DNA from: Desulfocarbo sp964620595
GTDB lineage: Bacteria > Desulfobacterota > Desulfarculia > Desulfarculales > Desulfarculaceae
Assembly (NCBI GenBank): GCA_964620595.1
Contig: CAZUHP010000001.1
Location: forward strand, 1 to 64,000
Reading direction: 5' to 3'
Length of the DNA stretch: 64,000 nt
In this document: positions 16,228 through 25,184 of the stretch, piece by piece
Layout: every line of letters begins with the position of its first letter
Numbering within the stretch: the stretch's first letter is position 1
The notes under the pieces: generated by a model
Told to the model about the DNA's origin: nothing
What the model saw: only the letters and a program-made list of their open reading frames with translations
The model's database searches: none
Translations under genes and position numbers: made by a program

Positions 16228-18417
16228 ATGTATAAAAAAGTATCGACGACGATAAACGGACAAGAGTTCTGCATCGAGACCGGCAAGGTGGCCAAGCAGG
16301 CCGGCGGCTCGGTGTGGGTTACGGTCGGCGGCACCGTGGTGCTGGTCACTGCAGTGGGCGACCAGAACATGCGGGAGGGCATCGACTTCCTGCCCCTGAC
16401 CGTGGACTACCAGGAGTTTCAATACGCCACCGGCCGCATCCCGGGCAACTTCTTCCGCCGCGAGATGGGCCGTCCCAGCGAGAAGGAAACCCTGACCAGC
16501 CGGCTCATAGACCGCCCGGTGCGTCCCCGCATGCCCAAGGGCTGGACCTATGAGACCCAGATCATCGCCAACGTCTACTCCGCCGACAAGGTCGTGGAGC
16601 CCGACGTGATGGCCCTGACCGGCGCCTCGGCCGCGCTGTGCATCAGCGACGTGCCCTTCGACGGCCCCCTGGCCGGCGTGCGCGTGGGACGGGTGGACGG
16701 CCAGCTCATCGTGAACCCCACCCGCCAGCAGATGGAGAAGTCGGACCTGGACCTGATCGTGGCCGGCTCCCGCAACGCGGTGGTGATGGTGGAAGGCGGC
16801 GCCGACCTGCTCAGCGAGGAGGATCTGCTGGAGGCCATCTGGTTCGGCCACCAGGGCCTGCAACCGCTTTTGGACATCCAGGAGGAACTCATCGCCGCGG
16901 TGGGCAAGCCCAAGCGTGAGTTCAAGAAACCGGAGACCGACCAGGAGCTGCTGGCCAAGGTCCGCGAACTCTCCCGGGAGGGCATCAAGGACATCCTGGC
17001 CACCGCACCCAAGATGGAGCGCTACGCCAAGGTGCGCGCTCTCAAGAAGCAGGTGGTGGAGGCCCTGGGCGAGGAGGCCGTGGGCAAGGAAGGCAAGATC
17101 AAGGACATGGTGGGCGATCTGGAGGCCGAGGCCATGCGCGCCATGATCCTGGACACCGGCACCCGGGTAGACGGGCGCGACCTCACTTCGGTGCGGCCCA
17201 TCTCCTGCGAGGTGGGAGTGCTGCCCCGGACCCACGGCTCGGCCCTGTTCACCCGCGGCGAGACCCAGGCCCTGGTCACTTGCACCCTGGGCACCAGCGG
17301 TGACGAGCAGCGCATCGAGAGCCTGATGGAGGGCGATGTCTTCCGCCGGTTCCTCCTGCACTACAACTTCCCGCCGTTCTGCGTGGGCGAGGCCAGGATG
17401 CTGCGCGGCCCCGGCCGGCGCGAGATCGGCCACGGTGCCCTGGCCCGGCGGGCCCTGCACAAGGTGCTGCCGGCCAAGGACGAGTTCTCCTACTCCATCC
17501 GCGTGGTCAGCGAGATCCTGGAGTCCAACGGCTCCTCCTCCATGGCCACGGTCTGCGGCGGCTCCTTGTCCCTGATGGATGCTGGCGTGCCCATCAGCGG
17601 CGCGGTGGCCGGCGTGGCCATGGGGCTGATCAAGGAAGGCGACAAGACCGCCATCCTGACCGACATCCTGGGCGACGAGGACCACCTGGGCGACATGGAC
17701 TTCAAGGTGGCCGGCACCGCCGAAGGGGTGGCCGCCGTGCAGATGGACATCAAGATCAGCGGCATCGACAAGGAGATCATGGGCCGCGCCCTGCAACAGG
17801 CGCGGGAAGGCCGCTTGCACATCCTGGGCGAGATGGCAAAGGCCCTGGACCGTCCCCGCGGCGACATCAGCGAACTGGCTCCGCGCATCACCACCATCAA
17901 GATTCCGGTGGAACGCATCAAGGACGTGATCGGGCCCGGCGGCAAGGTGATCCGCGGCATCCAGTCCGAGACCGGCGCCAAGGTGGACGTGGAGGACGAC
18001 GGCACCGTGCACGTGGCCGCGGTGGAGGCCGAGAGCGGCCAGCGCGCCCTGCAGATGATCAAGGAACTCACCCAGGACGTGGAGGTGGGCCAGGTCTACG
18101 AGGGCAAGGTGGTTCGCATCATGGACTTCGGCGCCTTTGTGGAACTCCTGCCCGGACGTGACGGCATGGTGCACATCAGCGAGTTGGATCACCACCGGGT
18201 GCGCGCGGTCACCGACGTGCTCAAGGAAGGCGACATGGTCAAGGTCAAGGTGCTGGGCATCGACGACCGCGGCAAGGTGCGCCTGAGCCGCAAGGCCTTG
18301 TTGCCCCCGCCCGAGCCCGGCGAAAGACCGGCGAACCAGGGACGCGACAGCGACCGGGGCCGGCGGCCTCCCCGTGGAGGGCGCGACGGCAGAGGCGGAC
18401 GTGGTCCGCGGCGATAG
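16228..18417 (+). CDS. pnp: Polyribonucleotide nucleotidyltransferase (PNPase)
   Basis: 729 residues. Two RNase PH-like domains flank an alpha-helical domain; motifs include FFRREMGRPSEKETLTSRLIDRP, RTHGSALFTRGETQALV and SNGSSSMATVCGGSLSLMD. A KH domain (IKDVIGPGGKVIRGIQSETG) and an S1 domain (YEGKVVRIMDFGAFVELLPG) follow. The protein ends in a ~25-residue Arg/Gly-rich tail with PRGGRDGRGGRG, an RGG-like RNA-binding extension. It performs phosphorolytic 3'-5' RNA decay and acts in the degradosome. Confidence 0.98.
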   Translation: MYKKVSTTINGQEFCIETGKVAKQAGGSVWVTVGGTVVLVTAVGDQNMREGIDFLPLTVDYQEFQYATGRIPGNFFRREMGRPSEKETLTSRLIDRPVRPRMPKGWTYETQIIANVYSADKVVEPDVMALTGASAALCISDVPFDGPLAGVRVGRVDGQLIVNPTRQQMEKSDLDLIVAGSRNAVVMVEGGADLLSEEDLLEAIWFGHQGLQPLLDIQEELIAAVGKPKREFKKPETDQELLAKVRELSREGIKDILATAPKMERYAKVRALKKQVVEALGEEAVGKEGKIKDMVGDLEAEAMRAMILDTGTRVDGRDLTSVRPISCEVGVLPRTHGSALFTRGETQALVTCTLGTSGDEQRIESLMEGDVFRRFLLHYNFPPFCVGEARMLRGPGRREIGHGALARRALHKVLPAKDEFSYSIRVVSEILESNGSSSMATVCGGSLSLMDAGVPISGAVAGVAMGLIKEGDKTAILTDILGDEDHLGDMDFKVAGTAEGVAAVQMDIKISGIDKEIMGRALQQAREGRLHILGEMAKALDRPRGDISELAPRITTIKIPVERIKDVIGPGGKVIRGIQSETGAKVDVEDDGTVHVAAVEAESGQRALQMIKELTQDVEVGQVYEGKVVRIMDFGAFVELLPGRDGMVHISELDHHRVRAVTDVLKEGDMVKVKVLGIDDRGKVRLSRKALLPPPEPGERPANQGRDSDRGRRPPRGGRDGRGGRGPRR

Positions 18418-18424
18418 CTGAACC

Positions 18425-19678
18425 GTGATCGAGAAGACCGTACTTGACAACGGGGTCCGCGTGCTCACCGAGAGGCTTCCCCAAGCCTTCTCGGTGACCG
18501 TGGGCCTGTGGATCGAGGTGGGGTCCCGCGACGAGGACCCACCCCGTTCCGGTATCAGCCATTTCATCGAGCACATGGCCTTCAAGGGCACCGAGCGCCG
18601 GAGCCCCTTGGATATCGCCCGGGAGATAGACCGCCTGGGCGGCCAGGCCAATGCCTTCACCAGCAAGGAGAACACCTGCTACCACGCCCGGGCTCTGGCC
18701 GCGCGCCTGCCCGAGCTTTGCGATCTCCTCCTCGACCTGCTGTTGCGGCCGGCCTACCACCCCGAGGAACTGGAGCGCGAGCGCCAGGTGATCATGCAGG
18801 AGATATCCTCCCAGGAGGACACCCCGGACGAGTTGGTGCATGTGCTCTTTGGCCAGAACTTCTGGCCCGGCCATCCCTTGGGCCGGCCGGTGCTGGGGTT
18901 TGCCGACACGGTGGGCGCCATAGACCGCCAAGCCATCCTGGACTACCAGCGCCAGCATTACCAGCCGGAAGGCTTGGTCATGGCCGCGGTGGGCGATCTG
19001 GAGCACCGGCAGGTGGTGGAGCTGGTGAGCGAGGCCCTGGGTGCGCTGCCCATGGCGCCGCGCTCCAATCATCGCGCCGCGCCCACCGCCTCGCCCGGCC
19101 TGCACGTGGTGCCCCGGCCCCTGGAGCAGGTGCACATGGTATTGGGCCATCCGGCCCCCTCTGCTGTGCACCCGGACCGCTTCACCGCCGCGCTGTTGAA
19201 CCTGATCCTGGGCGGCAACATGAGTTCCCGCCTCTTCCAGGAGATACGCGAGAAGCGCGGCCTGGCCTACTCGGTGTATTCGTTCCTCAGCGCCTACAGC
19301 GATTCCGGCGCCCTGGGTGTGTACTTGGGCGTGTCGCCCAGCCGCGCGCCCGAGGCCTTGCGCGTGGCCCGCGCCGAGGTGGAGCGCCTGGCCGCCGGGC
19401 CGGTGAGCCAGGAAGAGCTGGCCGACGCCAAGGAGAATCTCACCGGTAGCATCCTGCTCGCTGCCGAAAACCCTGAGAACCGCATGTCCCGCCTGGCCCG
19501 CAACGAGATCAACTTCGGCCGGGACATTCCCTTGGAGGAGGTGGTGGCCCAGGTGGAGGCGGTGAGTGCCGAGGACGTATCGCGGCTGGCTGGCGAACTC
19601 CTGACTCCGGAGGGACTCTCGGCCACGGTGCTGGGCCCGGCCGATGCCGACGAGCTGGCCAAGGAGATGGGTGCGTGA
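18425..19678 (+). CDS. M16-family zinc peptidase (processing-protease type)
   Basis: 417 residues. The inverted zinc motif HFIEH lies near residue 46 within GISHFIEHMAFKGTERR, and the remote Glu ligand lies in the following helix region. The C-terminal M16 half includes NLILGGNMSSRLFQEIREKRGLAYS. Such peptidases, encoded after pnp in many bacteria, degrade small peptides, but the physiological substrate is unknown. GTG start eight bases after the pnp stop; the stop overlaps the GTG start of dut by four bases. Confidence 0.93.
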   Translation: MIEKTVLDNGVRVLTERLPQAFSVTVGLWIEVGSRDEDPPRSGISHFIEHMAFKGTERRSPLDIAREIDRLGGQANAFTSKENTCYHARALAARLPELCDLLLDLLLRPAYHPEELERERQVIMQEISSQEDTPDELVHVLFGQNFWPGHPLGRPVLGFADTVGAIDRQAILDYQRQHYQPEGLVMAAVGDLEHRQVVELVSEALGALPMAPRSNHRAAPTASPGLHVVPRPLEQVHMVLGHPAPSAVHPDRFTAALLNLILGGNMSSRLFQEIREKRGLAYSVYSFLSAYSDSGALGVYLGVSPSRAPEALRVARAEVERLAAGPVSQEELADAKENLTGSILLAAENPENRMSRLARNEINFGRDIPLEEVVAQVEAVSAEDVSRLAGELLTPEGLSATVLGPADADELAKEMGA

Positions 19679-20124
19679 GTCGGCTGAGCGTCCAGGTGTT
19701 GCGCCTGTCCCATGCCGAGGGACTGGAGCTACCGGCCTACATGTCCCCCGAGGCAGCAGGCATGGACCTGCCCGCCGCCCTGGAAGCGCCGCTCACCGTG
19801 GCGCCGGGAGACATCGTAAAGGTGCCCACCGGCCTCAAGCTGGCCATCCCCCCCGGCCATGAGGGACAGGTGCGGCCCCGCTCCGGCCTGGCCGTGAAAA
19901 AGGGCCTCACCGTGGTCAACGCGCCGGGCACCATTGACGCGGACTACCGCGGCGAGGTGCTGGTGGCCCTCATCAACCTGGGCCGCGAGCCGGTGACCAT
20001 CCAGCGCGGCGAGCGAGTGGCCCAACTGGTCATCGCGCCGGTGGTCCAGGCCGACCTCAGGCTGGTCACCGAGCTGCCTCCCAGCCAGCGCGGCGAGGGA
20101 GGCTTCGGCCACACGGGTTCCTAG
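19675..20124 (+). CDS. dut: Deoxyuridine 5'-triphosphate nucleotidohydrolase
   Basis: 149-residue trimeric dUTPase that hydrolyses dUTP to dUMP and PPi, keeping uracil out of DNA and feeding thymidylate synthesis. Conserved motifs are AAGMDLPAAL, RPRSGLAVKKGLTVVNAPGTID (motifs 2 and 3), YRGEVLVALINLG, RGERVAQLVI, and the C-terminal P-loop-like RGEGGFGHTG that closes the active site. GTG start overlaps the preceding stop. Confidence 0.97.
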   Translation: MSRLSVQVLRLSHAEGLELPAYMSPEAAGMDLPAALEAPLTVAPGDIVKVPTGLKLAIPPGHEGQVRPRSGLAVKKGLTVVNAPGTIDADYRGEVLVALINLGREPVTIQRGERVAQLVIAPVVQADLRLVTELPPSQRGEGGFGHTGS

Positions 20125-20125
20125 C

Positions 20126-20896
20126 ATGCCGCTGCGTTTCTGCCTTTTGGCCAGCGGCTCCAAGGGGAACGCGGTCTACCTGGAGGCCAATGGCGCCGCG
20201 GTGCTGGTGGACTCGGGACTTTCGGGGGTGGAACTCATGCGCCGCCTGCAGGCGGCGGACCTGAGCCCCCACCGCATTCAGGCCATCATCCTCACCCATG
20301 AACACCGCGACCACTCCTGCGGGGTGGGCATCGCCGCCCGCAAGCTGCGGGTGCCGGTGGTCACCACCCCCGCCACCTGGGCCGCCTGCCCCAATACCCG
20401 CCAGGTGCGGCACCAGGCCATGGAGGCGGGGCGGCCCTTTGAACTGGGCCCTCTGCGCTTCACGCCGTTCAGCATTCCCCACGACGCGGCCGATCCGGTG
20501 GGCCTGGTGGTGCAGGCCGGCGCCGCACGCCTGGGCCTGTGCACCGACCTGGGCTGGGCCACCCGCTTGGTGGAGGCGCGCCTGGCCGGATGCCAGGCCC
20601 TGGTGCTGGAGTCCAACCACGATCCCCGGATGCTGGCCCGCGGTCCCTACCAGGAATGGCTCAAGCAGCGGGTGCGCTCGCGCCACGGGCATCTTTCCAA
20701 CCAGGAGGGCGCCGAGCTTTTGGCCAAGCTCCATCACCCCGAGCTGCGGGAGGTGGTTCTGGCCCACCTTTCCGAGGTCAACAACACTCCCGAGCTGGCC
20801 CGGGCCGAGGCCGAGGCCACCCTGGAGCGGCTGGAGTCGCGCGCGCGCCTCCGCCTCGCCAGTCAGGACAGGCCTTCACCGGTAATAGAGATTTAA
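20126..20896 (+). CDS. MBL-fold metallohydrolase, YycJ/WalJ-like
   Basis: 256 residues with the N-terminal FCLLASGSKGNAVYLE and the metal-binding motif THEHRDHSCGV (HxHxDH) near residue 55. Further ligands lie in IPHDAADPVGLVV and the C-terminal HLSEVNN. Members resemble the exonuclease-like or nuclease MBL proteins YycJ/WalJ. Function in nucleic-acid metabolism is probable but not shown. It starts two bases after the dut stop and ends the long plus-strand cluster; the next genes converge on it. Confidence 0.87.
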   Translation: MPLRFCLLASGSKGNAVYLEANGAAVLVDSGLSGVELMRRLQAADLSPHRIQAIILTHEHRDHSCGVGIAARKLRVPVVTTPATWAACPNTRQVRHQAMEAGRPFELGPLRFTPFSIPHDAADPVGLVVQAGAARLGLCTDLGWATRLVEARLAGCQALVLESNHDPRMLARGPYQEWLKQRVRSRHGHLSNQEGAELLAKLHHPELREVVLAHLSEVNNTPELARAEAEATLERLESRARLRLASQDRPSPVIEI

Positions 20897-20910
20897 GCAG
20901 GGAGCCCGCG

Positions 20911-22110
20911 CTAGCCTCGTTCGCGGCTCTTGAGAAAGCGTTCCAGCTCCTTGAGCGAGCGGGCCGCCTCCTTGGCGGTGGCGCTTTGGGACTTGGCCTG
21001 GGCCAACGCCTTGCGGAAGGCCCGGCAAGCGGCTTCGTAGCGTTCCAGGTGCAGGGCGCAGCGCCCGGCCGCCAGAGCATAGCGCCCCTGGCCGCCCCGG
21101 AGCCGGGCCGCCCGGGTGAAGGCGGCCAGGGCCTGGTCGAAGTTCCGGGCCTGGAGGTGTATCTCGCCCACCACGGCCCAGCGCTTGGCCGTGGGCGCGG
21201 CCCGCACCGCGGCGCGGGCCGCCTCCAGGGCCGCCTGGGGATCGCGGGCCTCCTGGTAGACCCGGGCCAGGAGGTCCAGCTCCTTGGGCTTGGGCTTGGG
21301 GCCGAAGGCACGCTTATAAAAGACTGCGGCCCGGGCAGGGGCGCCGGCGGCCAGGTAGAGGGCGGCCAGGCGTCGCCAGCCCGATGCCTTGGGCGGGGCC
21401 AAGCCATAGGCCACGCCCAGGGCGGCGGCCGCGCCGGCCGGGTCGTCCTGTTCCTGGCAGATCACGGCCAGCAGCCGCCACAGGGCCGCGTCACCCGGCT
21501 CCCGGGCCAATAGCCGCCGCAATACCGGCTCGGCCTCGGCCGGCTTCTTCAGCATCAGGTGCACCTGCACCAGGGCCTTGAGCCAGTCCTTGCGGGGCTT
21601 TTTGCGGCTGGCCAGCTGGCGCAACAAGGGCAGGGCCCGGCCGGGCTGCTCTGCGGCCAGGTAAAGCGCCGCAGCCTCGTAGAGCAGGTTGTCGGAAGGT
21701 GGCTTGCTCAGGCGGTAGGCCTTGAACATGAGTTCGGCGGCCTGGCCGGCATGGCCTCCCTCGAAACGGACCACCGCCAGGTTGCGCCAGGCCGGCGCGT
21801 AGCAGGGATTCAACTTCGCGGCCCGGGCAAAGAAACGCTCCGCCTCGGCCCGCCTCTTGAGCTGATAGGCCAACACCCCCCGGGTGAAGGGAAGCAGGTA
21901 GTGGGCGTTGCCCGGATGGACGCGGGCGAACTTGGCCAGGCTCTTGGCCGCTGCTGCCAACCGGCCGGCGTCCATCTGCTTCTGGGCGCTGTAGAGCGCC
22001 CGGTGCAGGGCCGGGCCGGGAAGAGGGTGGCGCGCCTGGGAGCAGTCCCCGGCTGCGGCCGGGGCGGCGCACAGGAGCAGCAGGGCGCTTATCAACAGGG
22101 CGACTCTCAC
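20911..22110 (-). CDS. Periplasmic TPR protein of a TonB2-type operon
   Basis: 399 residues starting at a GTG that overlaps the tonB stop by four bases. An N-terminal signal peptide (VALLISALLLLCAAPAAAG) is followed by repeated TPR-like helices through most of the chain, for example FTRGVLAYQLKRRAEAERFFARAAKLNP and later AAGRCALHLERYEAACRAFRKALAQAK. Vibrio-type TonB2 loci carry a TPR protein at the same place, where it helps energy transduction; that is the likely role here. It is the last gene of the riboswitch-controlled operon. Confidence 0.8.
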   Translation of the reverse strand: MRVALLISALLLLCAAPAAAGDCSQARHPLPGPALHRALYSAQKQMDAGRLAAAAKSLAKFARVHPGNAHYLLPFTRGVLAYQLKRRAEAERFFARAAKLNPCYAPAWRNLAVVRFEGGHAGQAAELMFKAYRLSKPPSDNLLYEAAALYLAAEQPGRALPLLRQLASRKKPRKDWLKALVQVHLMLKKPAEAEPVLRRLLAREPGDAALWRLLAVICQEQDDPAGAAAALGVAYGLAPPKASGWRRLAALYLAAGAPARAAVFYKRAFGPKPKPKELDLLARVYQEARDPQAALEAARAAVRAAPTAKRWAVVGEIHLQARNFDQALAAFTRAARLRGGQGRYALAAGRCALHLERYEAACRAFRKALAQAKSQSATAKEAARSLKELERFLKSRERG

Positions 22111-22760
22111 CGGTCCTCCAGTCTGAAGCGGATAGTGGTCTCCACCCAGGTGGCCACCGCCTCGCCGTCCTTGCGGCCCGGCCGGAAGCGCCAGCGCGGC
22201 ACGGTGCGCAGCACCGTTTCCTCGAACACCCCGGGTGGTTGGGCCCTGGTTATCTGCAGGTGCTGCACCCGCCCCTTTTCATCCACCAGGAAACGCACGC
22301 TGACCGAGCCTTCGATGCCCCGCCGCCGGGCCAGATAGGGATAGGGCGGGGGCAGTTGCGAGGCGATCAAGGGCGCGTGGTCCACCTGGCCCAGCTCGTA
22401 GCGCACCGGTCCCGGCGCGGGCAGGGCCAGGCCCACGCTCAGGCGGGGATTGAACTCGTAGTCCAACTGGGGGCGCTCCAGCTCCAAGGGCGGCGCCTTG
22501 AGCGGCTGCACCTCCAGGCGGGTGGTTTCGGGCTGGGGCGGCGGTTTCTCGGGGGGCGGCGGCTCTTCCTCCTCGGGCGGCGGCGCGGGCGGCGGCATGA
22601 ACACCCGTACTGAGTAGGTGTCCAACCGGGAGCGGGTGGCCGGCTCGCGGCTGAGCAGGGACATGGAGCCGAAGACGATGAGGTTGATGCACACTGCTCC
22701 CCCCACGGCCAGCAGCCATAGCCAGCGGCCGGTCACCGGGCGGGGCAGGGTGGCGCTCAC
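22107..22760 (-). CDS. tonB: TonB-family energy-transducing protein
   Basis: 217 residues. A single N-terminal transmembrane anchor (WLWLLAVGGAVCINLIVFGS) is followed by a Pro/Glu-rich periplasm-spanning stretch (PPPAPPPEEEEPPPPEKPPP). The C-terminal TonB domain has PPYPYLARRRGIEGSVSVRF, then VDEKGRVQHLQI and VPRWRFRPGRKDG. The GTG start at 22760 overlaps the exbD stop (GTGA); an open frame extends upstream only into exbD. It transmits proton-motive force to outer-membrane receptors. Confidence 0.92.
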   Translation of the reverse strand: MSATLPRPVTGRWLWLLAVGGAVCINLIVFGSMSLLSREPATRSRLDTYSVRVFMPPPAPPPEEEEPPPPEKPPPQPETTRLEVQPLKAPPLELERPQLDYEFNPRLSVGLALPAPGPVRYELGQVDHAPLIASQLPPPYPYLARRRGIEGSVSVRFLVDEKGRVQHLQITRAQPPGVFEETVLRTVPRWRFRPGRKDGEAVATWVETTIRFRLEDR

Positions 22761-23185
22761 CGCGAAGGCCTCCTGGCGGCCACGGCCACGTCCCGCGCCC
22801 CGGCCAGGCGGCACTGGTCCAACACCTCGATGACCCGGCCGGTGAAGCTGGACTTGTCCGCCACGATCACCACCGCGCCCTTGGGGTCCTCGGCCAGGAA
22901 GCGCTCCACCAGCCCGCGCACGCTTCGCAGGTCCACCTGGCGGTGGTCGATGAACACGGCGCCGTCCGCGCGCACCCCCACCATCAGCGCCCCCTTGTCC
23001 TTGGCCTGGGCGGTGGCGGCCAGGGGCCTTTCCACGGTCACCCCGGACTCGCGCACGAAGCTGGTGGTTACCAGGAAGAAGATGAGCAGGATGAAAACCA
23101 TGTCGATCAGGGGAGCCATGTTGATCTCTGGCTCCTCGCCGCCGATGCCGTTGTTGGCGGCCAGCCGGCTTCTCAGGCGTAGCAT
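22757..23185 (-). CDS. exbD: ExbD/TolR-family biopolymer transport protein
   Basis: 142 residues with one transmembrane helix near the N-terminus containing the proton-relay aspartate: INMAPLIDMVFILLIFFLVT. The periplasmic domain follows (VIVADKSSFTGRVIEVLDQC). The ATG at 23185 lies inside the end of the preceding exbB gene (13-base overlap). It forms the motor complex with ExbB that energises TonB. Confidence 0.95.
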   Translation of the reverse strand: MLRLRSRLAANNGIGGEEPEINMAPLIDMVFILLIFFLVTTSFVRESGVTVERPLAATAQAKDKGALMVGVRADGAVFIDHRQVDLRSVRGLVERFLAEDPKGAVVIVADKSSFTGRVIEVLDQCRLAGARDVAVAARRPSR

Positions 23186-23790
23186 TGCAATGCCTCCGGA
23201 GACTTGAGCCAGCGGTCCAGGCCCTGGTGGAAGGACTCCAGGCCCTGCTGCAACTTGCGCACCTGGCGCCGGAGGAAATAGCCGGCGAACAGGCCCGGTA
23301 TGGCCACCAGGAGCCCGGTTTGGGTGGTTATCAGGGCCCGGCTGATGCCGGCGGAGAGCGCCTGGGCATTGCTGGTGCCGAAGAAACGGATGACCTGGAA
23401 GGTGTCGATCATGCCGTTCACCGTGCCCAGAAGGCCCAACAAGGGCGCCACCGCGGCCAGGACCAGCACCGTGTTCACGTGGCGCCACAGCACCGGCGTC
23501 TGGCGGCGCACCGCCGCCTCCCACCAGAGCTGGTCGCTCCGGCCGCCGTCGCAGCGCAGGGCCATGAAGGTCCTGAGTGCCTGGCTGCGGGGGCCGCGGG
23601 GCTGGGGCGGCTGGCCGCGCTGCAGGCAGGCCACCGCCGCCACCACGTCCAGGCGCTCGCGCTCGGCGGACCACACCCACAAGAACTTGGCCAGCACCAG
23701 GCTCCACAGCCACAGGGACAGCGCCATCAGGGGCCACATCACCGGGCCCCCGGCCAGCACCAGTTCCCAAGCCCGCCAGAACAGGTCCAT
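23173..23790 (-). CDS. exbB: ExbB/TolQ/MotA-family proton channel protein, short form
   Basis: 205 residues with three predicted transmembrane segments. The first is near WPLMALSLWLWSLVLAKFLW; the conserved pair is VAPLLGLLGTVNGMIDTFQVI and ALITTQTGLLVAIPGLFAGYF. The start ATG shares one base with the stop of the longer paralogue upstream. Two MotA/TolQ-type proteins in tandem are typical of TonB2-type systems in which the long form (TtpC in Vibrio) is an extra component. Confidence 0.93.
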   Translation of the reverse strand: MDLFWRAWELVLAGGPVMWPLMALSLWLWSLVLAKFLWVWSAERERLDVVAAVACLQRGQPPQPRGPRSQALRTFMALRCDGGRSDQLWWEAAVRRQTPVLWRHVNTVLVLAAVAPLLGLLGTVNGMIDTFQVIRFFGTSNAQALSAGISRALITTQTGLLVAIPGLFAGYFLRRQVRKLQQGLESFHQGLDRWLKSPEALQCYA

Positions 23791-25184
23791 CAGGCTTCCT
23801 TCTCCTGAATGAGCGCCGCGCTCATGGACACGGCCTTTTCCTCCATGTCCGAGGCGATGTTCTGGGCCTTGCGGGACAGGAGCGAGGCGGCCACCAGCAC
23901 CGGGATGGCCACGGCCAGGCCGAGCTGGGTGGTTATGAGCGCCTCGCTGATCCCGCCGGCCATGAGCCGGGGGTCGCCGGTGCCGTGGGCGGTGATGACG
24001 TGGAAGGTGTTGATCATGCCGGTCACCGTGCCCAAAAGGCCCAGCAAGGGCGCCACCGCGGCCATGACCTTGAGGGCGGTGAGGAAGCGCTCCAGCCGGG
24101 GCAGTTCCTTGAGCATGGCTTCGGCCAGGCCGTTTTCGATGACCTCGGCCGAGCAACCCCGCAGGGCCAGCCCCGCCTTGATCACGTTGCTGGTGGGACG
24201 GCCGGCCTGGCTGTCGGCCGCTGCCCGGGCGCCCTCGAAATCACCCGCCCGCACCAGGCGGTTGACCCGGCTCATGAGCTGGTCGGTATTGGCGCGCACC
24301 CGGCGCAGGTACAAGAGCCGCTCCACCACCAGCACCAGCGATATGAGCCCCACCAGCAGGATGGGCCAGACCAGGGGGCCGCCGGAGAGCAGTTGCTCCC
24401 AGGCGGATTCGGCCCGGGCCAGTTGCTTGAGGGCGGCCCCGCCGGTGATGTCCATGGGCACAGCCTCGGCCTCGCCGGCCAGGTAGGCGCGCAGGCCGCG
24501 CCGCACGCTCCAGGGCGGCTCGCCGCCCACGGCCAGGAGCCGGCCGGTGGCCGGTCCCAGGGTCAGATAGCCCAACTCGCCGTCCTTCTCATACGCCGCG
24601 GTGAAGGGGCCCAGGGTGAGGATCTCGCCCGTGGCCTCGCGGCCCTCGCGGTCCACGAAGGCGCCTTGGCGCAGCCCGATTTGGCCGGATTCGGCCAGGA
24701 AGGCGAAGTAGAGGTCCACCAGGCGGCGGATGTCCTCCAGGCCGGGGAAGCGGCTCTTGTTGAGGTAGGAGCGCAGGGTTTCCAGGCGCTGGGGGTGGGC
24801 GGCGGTGCTCGGCGTGGCCTCGGCCAGGCTGAGAAGCTCGCGGGCGCTGGCCCGCACCAGGCCGGCCAGTTCCTTGAGGTTCCCCTGCTCCTGGCTTATG
24901 CGCTGGCTCAACTCGGCCTTGTCCTGGCTGACCTTTTTCAGCTCCTCCTGGGCCTTTTGCAGGGCCGCGCGCTGGGCCGCCTCCTCGGCCCGCAGGCGCT
25001 TCAGCTCGGCCTGGAGCTTGGCGATGCGCGCCCGGCGCTCTGCCACCACCCGGGCCTGCTCAGCCTTGGCTGCGGCCACCTCGGCCGCCACCTCCTGGGC
25101 CACGGCCGGAAACTGGGCGGCCGCGGCGGGCAGGGCCCAGAGCACCAGGGCCAGCAACAGGAAGCCTCGCCACGAGCGGGTCAT
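23790..25184 (-). CDS. Long ExbB-like protein (TtpC type) with periplasmic coiled coil
   Basis: 464 residues. A signal peptide (FLLLALVLWALPAAAAQ) is followed by a heptad-rich coiled coil (residues ~30-115) and a periplasmic domain. From about residue 265 there is a MotA/TolQ/ExbB channel domain with VAPLLGLLGTVTGMINTFHVI and ALITTQLGLAVAIPVLVAASL. This is the architecture of TtpC from Vibrio TonB2 systems. The start overlaps the DUF3450 stop by four bases. It probably couples the inner-membrane motor to the periplasmic DUF3450 partner. Confidence 0.9.
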   Translation of the reverse strand: MTRSWRGFLLLALVLWALPAAAAQFPAVAQEVAAEVAAAKAEQARVVAERRARIAKLQAELKRLRAEEAAQRAALQKAQEELKKVSQDKAELSQRISQEQGNLKELAGLVRASARELLSLAEATPSTAAHPQRLETLRSYLNKSRFPGLEDIRRLVDLYFAFLAESGQIGLRQGAFVDREGREATGEILTLGPFTAAYEKDGELGYLTLGPATGRLLAVGGEPPWSVRRGLRAYLAGEAEAVPMDITGGAALKQLARAESAWEQLLSGGPLVWPILLVGLISLVLVVERLLYLRRVRANTDQLMSRVNRLVRAGDFEGARAAADSQAGRPTSNVIKAGLALRGCSAEVIENGLAEAMLKELPRLERFLTALKVMAAVAPLLGLLGTVTGMINTFHVITAHGTGDPRLMAGGISEALITTQLGLAVAIPVLVAASLLSRKAQNIASDMEEKAVSMSAALIQEKEA